Source: Trifolium pratense
Lineage: Eukaryota; Streptophyta; Magnoliopsida; Fabales; Fabaceae
Assembly (NCBI RefSeq): GCF_020283565.1
Contig: NC_060061.1
Coordinates: 27,379,362 to 27,443,361, forward strand
Direction of reading: 5' to 3'
Length of the DNA: 64,000 nt
In this document: piece by piece, positions 1-10,800 of the stretch
Numbering within the stretch: position 1 is the first letter of the stretch
How the letters are laid out: each line of letters starts with the position of its first letter
Position numbers and translations under genes: made by a program
The notes under the pieces: generated by a model
The model's database searches: none
Seen by the model: only the letters and a program-made list of their open reading frames with translations
Told to the model about the DNA's origin: nothing

Positions 1-48
1 AAGTATCATGCAATTATAAATAATTGGCCTCTAGGGCTTACACCAACA
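1..48 (-). repeat. 3' LTR fragment of the copia element
   Basis: This is the first 48 bases (minus-strand sense, starting TGTTGGTGTAAGCC) of the 3' LTR. They match 6930-6977. The purine-rich tract TAGTGGGAGAT (minus sense) lies directly inside it and is the expected priming tract. The rest of this LTR lies left of the window. Confidence 0.9.
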
Positions 49-62
49 ATCTCCCACTAGCA

Positions 63-1943
63 CTAGAGCCAATCAGGCATACTCCTAATACCTATGCCCC
101 TAGTGTGGCCCTCATGCTTCGGCTGAGCAAGAGGCTTTGTAAGTGGATCAGCAGCATTGTCAAGTGTTGGTACTCTGCATATTTTCACATCTCCTCTATC
201 AATTATCTCTCGAATAAGATGATAGCGCCTGAGTATGTGTTTGGACTTTTGGTGAGATCTAGGCTCCTTAGCTTGTGCGATTGCACCATTGTTGTCACAA
301 AATAATTCAATGGGATCCACAATGCTAGGGAATATGCCAAGTTCAGTAATGAACTTCTTTATCCAAACAGCTTCCTTTGCTGCATTTGATGCAGCGATGT
401 ACTCAGCTTCGGTTGTAGAATCAGCAACTGTATCTTGCTTTGAACTCTTCCAGCTCACAGCGCCACCATTTATGCAAAACACATAGCCTGATTGCGACCT
501 AAAGTCATCCCTATCTGTTTGGAAGCTAGCATCAGTGTAACCAATTACATTTAGCTCTTCTTGGCCTCCATATATTAGGAATGAGTCTTTAGTCCTCCTT
601 AAGTATTTAAGGATGTTCTTGACAGCCACCCAGTGAGCCTCACCAGGATCAGACTGATAACGGCTTGTTGCGCTTAAGGCATATGAAACATCTGGTCGAG
701 TACATATCATGGCATACATGATAGATCCTATAGCCGATGCATAAGGGATCTTACTCATGCGGTCCCTTTCTTCCTTAGATGAAGGAGACTGTGTCTTTGA
801 AAGACACAGGCCATGTTGCATAGGAATGAATCCTTTCTTGGAATCATGCATATTAAAGCGTCTTAACACTTTATCTATGTATGTACTCTGGCTTAGGCCA
901 AGCAGTTTTTGTGATCTATCTCTATAGATTCTTATTCCTAATATATAGGCTGCTTCACCCAGATCTTTCATAGAAAAGCAATTCCCTAACCAAGTTTTAA
1001 TTTGTTGCAAGGTAGGGATGTCGTTTCCTATCAGTAATATGTCATCTACATATAATACTAGGAATGCGACTATGCTCCCACTAACCTTCTTGTAAACACA
1101 AGGCTCATCTTCATTTTGAATGAATCCGTACTGTTTTACAGTTTCATCAAAACGAAGATTCCAACTTCTGGAAGCTTGCTTCAATCCGTAGATTGATCGC
1201 TGTAATTTGCATATCCTTTTGGCTTCTCCTGGAATGCAAAAGCCTTCAGGTTGTGTCATATACACATCCTCAAGGAGACTCCCATTGAGGAAGGCAGTTT
1301 TTACATCCATCTGCCAGATTTCATAATCATAGTATGCAGCGATGGCAAGTAAGATCCGAATGGATTTGATCATCGCAACTGGTGAAAAAGTTTCATCATA
1401 GTCTACCCCATGAATTTGTTTGAAACCTTTAGCAACCAATCGCGCTTTGTAGGTCTGTACCTTTCCATCCATGTCAGTCTTCTTCTTGAAGACCCACTTG
1501 CATCCTATGGGTTTAATCCCATCAGGAACTTCCACCAAGTTCCAAACTTGATTTGTGTACATGGAATCCATTTCAGATTTCATGGCTTCAAGCCACTTCT
1601 CAGATTCAGGGCCAGTAATGGCCTCTTGGTAAGTCACAGGCTCATCTTGATCCATGAGTAATACATCACCTTGTTCCGATATGAGATATCCATATCTTTC
1701 AGGTTCTTGACGTATCCTGTTGGACCTACGTGGTTCTTGTGTTACATGAGCAGGGTTCTCTGTCACAACATCTTGTGCATCCTGCTCTTGTTCCTCCATT
1801 GGTGTGTCACTACTTTGTGGATCGTGAATTTCTTCAAGATCTACTTTCCTCCCACTGATTCCTTTGGAAATAAAATCCTTTTCTAGGAATACTCCTGTTC
1901 GAGCGACAAACACTTTGCCCTCAGAAGGATTGTAGAAGTGATA
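63..1943 (-). pseudogene. pol: copia reverse transcriptase and RNase H segment of pol
   Basis: This segment continues in frame after the TGA. It carries RT motifs K-A-R-L-V-A-K-G-F, Q-M-D-V-K-T-A-F-L-N-G and the catalytic Y-V-D-D-I-L-L. RNase H follows with Y-T-D-A-S-F, S-T-T-E-A-E-Y and F-C-D-N-N-G-A, then the usual C-terminal A-D-P-L-T-K-P-L. It makes DNA from element RNA and removes the RNA strand. The 616-codon open stretch is intact, so only the two upstream nonsense codons disable this element. Confidence 0.95.
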
Positions 1944-3233
1944 TCATTTTGTCTCTTTTGGATATCCCACAAAGAAGCACTTGTCAGATTTAGGTTCAAG
2001 TTTAGTAGAAATTTGACGTTTTACATAAACTTCGCAACCCCAAATCTTTAAGTAAGACATATGTGGTTTCTTGCCACTCCATATCTCATATGGTGTCTTT
2101 TCAACCGTTTTAGAAGGAACACGGTTAAGTGTATAAGCTGCTGTTAATAGAGCATGTCCCCAAAAGGAGTTTGGAAGATCAGCGTGACTCATCATAGACC
2201 GCACCATGTCCAACAAGGTTCGGTTTCTTCTCTCAGACACACCATTCCATTGCGGTGTTCCAGGAGGAGTGAGTTGGGATAATATCCCACACTCTTTTAG
2301 ATAGTCATCAAATTCTAGGCTTAAATACTCACCTCCTCGATCTGATCGAAGGATTTTGATTTTCTTTCCTAGTTGGTTTTGTACTTCATTTTTAAATTCT
2401 TTGAACTTTTCAAAGGATTCCGACTTATGCTTCATTAGGTATACATACCCATATCTGCTGTAGTCATCAGTGAATGTGATGAAGTACTGAAAACCTCCTC
2501 TAGCATGTGTGTTCAATGGTCCACATACATCAGTATGTATGAGAGCCAAGAGATCATTTGCCCTTTCACCTTTACCAGTGAATGGGGTCTTTGTCATTTT
2601 TCCCAATAAGCAAGATCTGCATGTTTCAAAAGATTCATAATCAAATGAATCCAAGAGCCCATCTTTATGGAGCTTGGAAATGCGTTTCTCATTTATATGG
2701 CCTAAACGACAGTGCCAAAGGTATGTAGGATTTAACTCATTAGGTTTAATCCTTTTCGTATCAATGTTATAAATTGGCATTTCAAGATCAAGAATATATA
2801 ATCCATTACTCATTTGAGTTGTGGCATAAAAGATATCATTTAAATAAATGGAGCAACAATTGTTCTTTATTATAAATGAAAAGCCAAGTTTATCCAAACA
2901 AGAAACAGAAATAATATTCCTGCTAATGGCAGGTACATAAAAACAGTTCTCTAACTGTATTATTAAACCAGAAGGTAAAGTCAAATTAAAAACTCCTACA
3001 GCTAATGCGGCAACTCTTGCTCCATTTCCCACTCGTAGGTCGACTTCACCTTTAGCCAATCCTCTACTCCTTTGCAGCCCCTGCACATTAGTACAAATGT
3101 GAGAACCACATCCGGTATCTAATACCCATGTAGAAGAAGTAGATAAATTAATTTCAATAACAAAGATACCTGCTGAATTGGAGCTCTCTACTCCATTCTT
3201 TTTATCTTCCAGGTATTTTGGGCAGTTCCTCTT
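1944..3233 (-). pseudogene. pol: copia protease and integrase segment of pol
   Basis: It follows gag in the same frame after the TAG. The aspartic protease motif D-T-G-C-G-S-H is encoded near 3099-3119. The integrase zinc finger H-x4-H...C-x2-C (H-C-R-L-G-H and E-T-C-R-S-C) and the core motifs H-T-D-V-C-G-P-L, T-D-D-Y-S-R-Y and N-G-V-S-E-R-R-N follow in order. The segment ends with TGA at 1944-1946 (K, stop, Y-H-F-Y-N-P-S-E-G), where related elements usually carry a sense codon. The ATG at 3086 is internal and not a true start. Confidence 0.93.
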
Positions 3234-4037
3234 CTAATGTCCAGTCTTGTTACAGTGGAAGCACCTACCCTCCTTTGCAACTCCCCCAGTGGGCTTCAAA
3301 GCTTTAGGGGTAGGTTTGGGTTTGGCAACTTCCTTGCCCTTCCCTTTACCTCCCTTCCCTTTGTTGCCCTTCCCTTTGTTTCCATTGCCAATCATAAGAA
3401 CATGGTTGGATTTCCCTTTTGTTTTCATGTTCTGCTCAGCCTGCCTCAACATGCCCAGCAGTTGTGGCAAAGTCTTTTCCATGTCCGACATGGTGAAGTT
3501 CAGAACAAACTGATTAAAACTCTCCGGCAACGATTGCAGGATCAGATCAGTTGCAAGCACATTTCCAAGTGGAAATCCCAATTTTTCTAAGTTCCCCACG
3601 TACCCAATCATCTTGAGCACATGTGGACTTACTAGAGATCCCTCAGATAGCTTAGCTGAAAACAGGGCTTTGGAAACCTCAAACCTTTCAATCCTGGCTT
3701 GCTCTTGGTAGAGCGTCTTCAAGTGTTCGATCATATCGAACGCATTCATGTCCTCATGTTGCTTCTGAAGCTCAGAGGTCATGGTAGCCAGCATTAGGCA
3801 CTTTGCATCCATGGCATCATCAAGACGCTTCTGATAAGCATCCCTTTGAGCCTTAGGGGCATTAGCCGCAGGTTCATCCTCAGGGTTAGGTTGGGGTTCC
3901 TCAATAGCATACAGCTTTTTCTCGTGCATGAGGACTATCCTCAAGTTACGATGCCAATCAAGAAAATTTGTCCCAGACAATTTCTCTTTGTCAAGAATGC
4001 TTCGCAAAATGTTGTTCGAAGTATTGGTGTTTGACAT
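3234..4037 (-). pseudogene. gag: copia gag, ends at stop inside the zinc knuckle
   Basis: These 267 codons start at the ATG at 4037. The N-terminal half resembles the plant copia gag region (L-S-G-T-N-F-L-D-W followed by a helical domain). Near the C-terminus is a Gly/Lys-rich basic stretch, then a CCHC knuckle. The reading is C-F-H-C-N-K-T-G-H, TAG, K-R-N-C, so the stop falls within the last spacer of C-x2-C-x4-H-x4-C. A Trp codon TGG changed to TAG is a plausible origin (inference). The same frame stays open into protease and integrase. The truncated product would lack the last Cys of the knuckle. Confidence 0.9.
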
Positions 4038-5662
4038 GGTGATCTACAATTGTAAAAGTGAAAATATAAGTATTTGAACAATTTTAATACACATTTAATT
4101 AGGCCTTTAATTAAACATGTGCTCCCACTATTTTACTCAAAACAAATGACCCTCGACATTTGATTCGGAAAATCCCGTTGGAAGATTTTCTAGTGAGAAT
4201 GAGATCCATATTTCACTTCGTTTTAAGTCAGCGTTGGGCTGATTACACAAAACTTAGTTATTTAGGTAGGAAACTCCTTTCCAATTGTATCTCATACAAC
4301 TCTCATATCCTTTCTATTGGGCGAATAACACTTATTCTAATCCATCACATGGAATAACCCAATACTTGCTTCTAAAGTTATATAATCTTATTATATTCTC
4401 TTTAGTTAAGTTAGACCCATTAAATAGCGATCGGATAAACAAATTACCTCACCGCAACTTATCAATATTGACAATGCACTTCGCGTTGGCAAAACCTACA
4501 TTTGTCGATATTGATCTTGAAGGGCGCTATTCGTTGGAAAGCAATAAAACTTAATATTAATTCCTTTGAGGGCTTTTATAATTAATTTGATCTCACCTTA
4601 CCACGGCTTACATACAATGACGTCACTCCATACATAACATGCATCAACATACATAATATAATAAAATGATATGGTTATGGCCCCTAGCGTGATTGTTCCC
4701 TCAAGCCAATGAGAGAACCTATGCTATATCTAACAAAAACCTATACTTCTCCAAGATAGATCTTCATTGCTGTCCTTCCTGTCCTATTTGCTAATCTTAT
4801 ATTACATCACTACAAGAAACTCGTGTTCATACGAGGGAGTGAGATGAGAAAAGAAATTACATCAAGAAAATATAAGAAAGGCACGACACGCAGGCCGTAT
4901 TTAAATCCCAAATAAAACGAAAAGAAGAACTAAGGCCATAACCATTCATCATGCAACTTTAATAATAATAAACACACAATTTTATTATTATTACATTAGT
5001 CCAATTAATAAAACACCATGATTGATCACCTTACGCATGATTGATCCCAAATAAATTTCGATGAACACTTCATCATTGAATCCTAATCGCACCAACACTT
5101 GATGCTTCAGATATAAACCCTAGCCGTACTCTGCTTTTACAAAATTAATACAGTAATCATTCATCAAAACGTTTCAGGATTTTGTTCACCATAAACGATT
5201 GGATATATGATGCTTCACCAGTTATCGGTTCCGAAGCTCACGCTCACAATCATCCATGCTCACGACAATCACTTAAAACTTTCAATGAACAATATGTTTT
5301 GTTTATATATAACAACACAACACTTGTATTGTTATAAACCCTAATACAACCGCCATTCATCAAAACGTTTCAGGACTGCTAGTTCTAGATGAACGATTGG
5401 ATATATGATGCTTCACCATAAACGGTTCCGAAGCTCACGCTCACAATCATCCAAATTAAACGCCAATCACTTAAACATTCGAATGAATGACACGATCAAT
5501 GTATCACATACACCGATGCGCCGTATCAGAAATATATATCACATATATATTTTAAAACCGATCAATCAAATTTTATTAATCCTTGTTATTATTATTAATA
5601 CCGATTCAAAACCATATTAATAAAACAGTAATAAACAACAAACCGATTCATGGTTTCACAAG
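4038..5662 (-). other. Long untranslated leader of the copia element, with 196-bp internal duplication
   Basis: About 1.6 kb separates the PBS from the gag ATG, with no long ORF in gag sense. It holds an imperfect tandem duplication of about 196 bp. The block starting ATTCATCAAAACGTTTCAGG at 5159 recurs at 5355, and both copies continue through GGATATATGATGCTTCACCA and GGTTCCGAAGCTCACGCTC. The leader probably carries packaging or translation signals (inference). Confidence 0.75.
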
Positions 5663-5676
5663 TGGCTCTGATACCA
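5663..5676 (-). other. Primer binding site (initiator tRNA-Met)
   Basis: The plus strand reads TGGCTCTGATACCA. Its complement, TGGTATCAGAGCCA, matches the 3' end of plant initiator tRNA-Met, the usual copia primer. It lies one base inside the LTR. Confidence 0.9.
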
Positions 5677-5677
5677 C

Positions 5678-6977
5678 TGAAGGAAAATTGCATTTAAAAA
5701 CAGAGTAAAACGCAGCGGAAATTTAAGATTTTCCTTCGGTGGATCCTTGCGAATGGACATGATCAGGGTTTCGATTATTACCTTTGAAGAACGATTCCTC
5801 GATTCTGAATTGATCACAAGAACCGCACGATCGCAGCACCTCTAGCCGGTCCACACGAACAGTTTCCGTTCACCTCTTAGTGCTAGCTTCAAGACGACGG
5901 TAGAGGGAGATTTAGTGCGGTTAGGGTTTTAGAGAATTTTAGGGTTACTCTAAAATTCAGATTATGTGTGTCACCCTTGACTGAATTACATAAGGCTCTA
6001 TTTATAGAGCTTATTATGTTGTCTTCAGGCCAAAGTGGTTATTGGACTTCATAAGCCCAATAACCTACTGTAACTAATCGCACCCCACTAATAAGTCATA
6101 CTTATTTCTCCCGTCATTAACTGTCCCTATGTGTGTGACCCTGTAGGTTCCTATGACGTTGGCAATAATATTAATCTCAATATTATAAACAGTGAGCGGT
6201 ATCTAGCAACACATCACTGCTACCCAAGTCACAAGAATGTCACGTGATCTGACAAACCTTTCCGTGATAAAACTCGTGTGTATAATTACCCTTTTACCCT
6301 TATGTCTATATTGAACACAAGGCATAGTACGTCACCCTTGTTAAGTTCAATATTGGGCCCATAGACATATCTCCCGTTATGTAGGAGGGGTAAATTCCAT
6401 CTAGGTCACTCATGTCCCTCAGCATGATTCGTGGAATACCCATCAACCAACCTTATAGTCATCCTGTTACGGATAACTTTGAATGGCGACAAAGTACTAC
6501 ACTCCTACACCTAGGGAACATAGTGGTTTCAGGTCGAAGGGTGGAATACACCACTTATCACTATGAGAATATCTTATGACATTTCATAACATACTATGTA
6601 GTATTCTCATGGTGGGTCAATCCGATATAAATATTACTCTTAATATTTATATCTATGTGAAGACTTGATAACTCTTTATCTATGATCCGTGAGATGTGAT
6701 CATCAGTCTACCAACATAATAGTCTCTACGTTTTGATGTTATCCCAATTCACATTAAAGCTCGACTACGGATGTTTTAAGAATAGTGTTCTCATGTGTAA
6801 TGGATTCTCACGATTAAGTCACACTTAACGTTCCATTCAATGAACTTACTATTCTAGGGACTCTATTATTATTTAACACATAAACATAATAAGGAAAAGC
6901 CTTTATTTAATAAGTAAATTATCCAATACAAGTATCATGCAATTATAAATAATTGGCCTCTAGGGCTTACACCAACA
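5678..6977 (-). repeat. 5' LTR of the copia element (1300 bp)
   Basis: On the minus strand it begins TGTTGGTGTAAGCC and ends TTTTCCTTCA, so it has TG...CA ends. The inner end sits one base from the primer binding site, and the outer end matches window bases 1-48. A TATTTATAGAG box at about 5998-6008 is a possible TATA signal, but its strand assignment is uncertain. Confidence 0.9.
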
Positions 6978-7846
6978 GATGCATCGCTACTTTGCTTTGC
7001 TCGTGATCAGAAACAGTTTCTACCTCAAAGGTTCTGCACTTCAAGAGGTAAACACATAAACTTGTGGTTTTGTGTTCTTTGATTTGTGATTAATGGTTTA
7101 ATCAATATCCGTCCATCGGGATTGTTCCGCTAAGAGGATTAATTATTTTGAAAAACCCCTCTTATATCCCTTCACGTACACCCACTCAAGAACCATGCTT
7201 CGACGCCTTCGAAACTCCTTTCCGCTTCGACACACTTGAAGCTTCGAAAAATATTTAAAGGCTTATTTTGACAATATAACCTCAAATAAATATTGGACCC
7301 ACCTGTTATATTTAATTGATAAATACCAAATTTATGCCCAACACTCACAAAAAATATATATAAAAAAATTTGTTTTTGACAAAAGAAAAAGATATTCTTA
7401 ATTTTTTTATGGGTCTTATTAACATGTGCATATAGGGCACATGATAAAGTATCTTAATATAGAAATTTAACATTTAATAATACAAGACATTTAACGCTTG
7501 AAAATTTAAAATGCACAAATTCTAAAACATAATTTCTATTTTTACTATCTTATCATGTGCATAAACATTCTCTTTTTTTTTATATATATAAAAGATACTC
7601 CTATATAAAAATAATTAAATAATATAATATTTTTAATTTTCGTGAGTGTGACCTATCTCACAAAATAAGGGTTTACTCTTTACACACGTGCAGCAGTAGT
7701 GTTACTGTAGTACACAACACAAAACAGACATAGTAGTATTTAGGCGTGCGGTAGCGCAGTTACGGCTGCTCGTAAGATTCCTTTGTCAGAAGAATACAAC
7801 TTTTGTCTTTTTCTTTGATCTTCGTTCTCATTACAATCCACGCGCG
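6978..7846. other. Upstream region of eIF2B delta gene
   Basis: No ORF is recognised. Bases 6978-7340 may be an older repeat into which the copia element inserted, but this is unproven. The stretch at 7415-7570 is AT-rich with two facing copies of an ATCATGTGC-like motif and may be a decayed MITE. A CACGTG G-box core lies near 7685. Because the copia LTR ends 870 bp before the eIF2B delta ATG, this stretch must contain that gene's proximal promoter and 5' UTR. Confidence 0.5.
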
Positions 7847-10800
7847 ATGGATATTCCACGCGCCTCACACCCCGTTATCGATCCCAAAGTAAGGCGCGTT
7901 GGTTTCTTCGACCAACCCGAACCCGAATCCCCGCACCTTCCGGACACTCCACCACCCGACCCGGTCTCCTCCGTCATCATGCCGCCTCCACGTCTTCTTT
8001 CCGAACGAACCGCCGCCGTTCCTGTTCCCGAGTCCAGGTTCCGACGCCACGAACTCGACGATCAGGTGCCGATTGGGAGTTACAATCCCGCCCAGTGTGT
8101 GTTCAGAGCTTCGCCGACGGCTTCGATTACTTCTAGCAGTGTCGGGATCATTGACGGCGAGTTCTCTGAGGATTGCTCTGGTGCCGGATGGTTTCGTGGC
8201 AGCGAATTAAGTTTTCCTGACGGAGGGTTGGATTTACCGGCCGTGAAGCCTCATGAAGTTTTGGCGGAGAACAGGTATGATGATGCGGTGAATGTGAATA
8301 ATCTTCGTCGAGTTACTGGTATGTTGTGATCGTTGAATACATTGCATTCATGTGTAACAAGTTTGTTTTTGTGTGTGATTTAATTCGATTAATAGATTAT
8401 GTGATGTTGATGAACTCGAATCAATAACACATAATTAATTAGGTTTAAAGGCCTCTTTGGATAAATAACTTATTTGTAGTTTATAGCACAAACCCTGATT
8501 ATCATGATAACTGTTTGATAAGAGAGTGTGTGTTGTGTATATATATTACAAGCTATTTTCATAAGCTATACCCGGAGAATTCATAAGTATATGAGTTTTT
8601 GTTCACAAATGTAAACCTTTCTTTCTTTGGAATTCCATGTTTAAATTTATGAGATTTTGGCAAATTATTGTTTACGTGGTGTGTGTAGCATGCATAATCC
8701 AATTGAAGCATTGTTCTTTTTCTTAGTTCACTCTCTTAATTTTCTACTCCCGTACAGATCAAATCCGTTTGGAAGACAACATTGAATATTCAGTCAATGA
8801 AAATCCTACTTTGATTATCTGTCTCTATTTTTTAAAAACTCTAAAATCCATCAAAACTCAAACACAGAACTAATCGGTATTGTTTACAGCATCCAAGTCA
8901 CTCACCAATATAACCCAATTCTTTGTCTATTGCCTGCAAATTCCCGTGTACCTTCAATTGCCATAGGATTCCTAATCTTGATATGATTGATCCTAATCCT
9001 TTCACCGTCTTACATGAGTGCTTATATGTCTAGCTTAGTGAACGATAACAAAACTCTTTCAGGGCTCGGACCATCCTACTCAAAGTAAAGCTTAAGCTGT
9101 TAGATGGAGGGTCAGAACTTGCCACATTATATCTTTAATATGATTTTTCATTTGTGTACCAAATCCCAACTTAAATAAATTTGTCTTTTATGGCTATTAA
9201 TTAATTAGTTGCCTAATCAAAGCCTGTTGAACACAATTATTTCACACTTACGTATTCTGTGAAATGCATTCTAAATGGCATAAGTGAACATGAGTCTTGA
9301 ATTTAGAAAAGGTAAAGAATCTTTAAAAAATCCTCACGCTTTGCTAAGTTCTTTATAAATTCATTTAATGAAAAAGCCCCCGCCTTTTCCAGAATCTCGG
9401 ATCTTTATTTTAGGTGTATTTTAGTTTTGTACCAGAGGATATTGTAAATGGAAAAATCTAAATAATTGTTTAATTAATAAATTAATGAAGCAAGTGGCTA
9501 ATCTTGTGCTTTAGTTTGTGATGTATAAATCTACATATTTTTCTTGGGGGTATTTTGTACCGGTCAATCTATCATCTTTTACTGGAATATCTTGTGGTAT
9601 TGGAAGTTGAAATATTATTAATAAAAATGAAGGCAGTATAAACCTAATTATTGATTTCTTAAAGGTATTGTGATAGTAGATTATGGTGTTATTTTATCCA
9701 TTTAATCAACCCCACCTAGTGGAAAAGGGATTTTTGTTGTTACTGTTATTTTATCAGCTGATGGCTTACATCCTGTTTCTAGAAGTGATGCTTTAACATA
9801 TATACTGGGGTTTTAATTTACTTTTTCTACCACCAAAGTGGTTTTAGTTTTTTGCTTCTTACTTCCATAAATGTTTGCTTGATCTAAACTGATTTTTATA
9901 TGTATGGAATTATTTTCATGTGTTATTCTCTTTTACGTATCATCTTATTCTCTTACATATTAATAATGCCGAGCAAAATCTTGCAGAAAAGAAGCACGAG
10001 GCTGTGAAAGAAGTATCTCCTGATACGCCATCAGTTTCGCAGCCATTGAAAGCAAAAACTACAAAGGCTGAGAGACGAGCCCTGCAGGAGGCACAAAGAG
10101 CTGCAAAAGCTGCTTCTAAAGGTTATAGTTATGATTTATTCCCTGACTTGAATTTTTCTCCATTCGGTAAAACTTACGGGCATGACTTCAATACATGATA
10201 TATTTTTCTTTTTTCAGAATTCAAATGTCTATATATTTTGGATTGATATCACGTGTATTCCTATAAAGTTTAAATCCTGGCTTCTGAATATTGACAACTT
10301 ACACTATAGACATTCCTGTTTCCTCAATGGACCAAACACAGATAAAGTTTCTTATAATCATGCCATCAAGTTCTCAAAATTTGGTCCTGAAAGAGAGAAT
10401 ACGGGTTCAGTGTTTTAGTAGATGCTTCTTAATGTCTTAGTTAATTTTCTAGTTGCTGATATTCAGGAGTTCTATGCTTCTATATTATTTTTGTAGTCTG
10501 TGGTTGGTTTGATTGTTGTTCTGTACCCAGCTAATGGAAATTCAGCAGTTGCTGAATCTGGCAAAGCATCCCCAGCGAAAAGTAAAAAGCAGTCTTCACA
10601 AAAGAAAGATGGTCCTCCGGTTACATCATCAGTCACTATTTATAAGAAATCTGGGAATCATCCTTTGGAGAAAGAGAGAAAAAAAGATCCCCCTCCTCAA
10701 CGAATGCAATTTGATGATCAAAACAGAGTGGAAAAAGCTAAACGGCGTGCACTAGTAAATCAAACTGAAGCAAGAAACAGAGTTGAAATATTTCGGCATT

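Larger units (their letters stand above)
1..6977 (-). mobile_element. Ty1/copia LTR retrotransposon, nearly complete, left end outside window
   Basis: The order on the minus strand is 5' LTR (5678-6977), PBS (5663-5676), a 1.6-kb leader, gag, protease, integrase, RT, RNase H, polypurine tract (about 49-60) and 3' LTR (1-48, cut by the window edge). Integrase before reverse transcriptase identifies Ty1/copia. Bases 1-48 match the last 48 bases of the right LTR. Gag to RNase H lies in one frame (63-4037, 1325 codons) and is broken only by TAG at 3234-3236 and TGA at 1944-1946. This copy therefore cannot make the full polyprotein without readthrough, but it is otherwise well preserved and probably inserted fairly recently. 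The target duplication cannot be checked because the left flank is outside the window. Confidence 0.95.
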
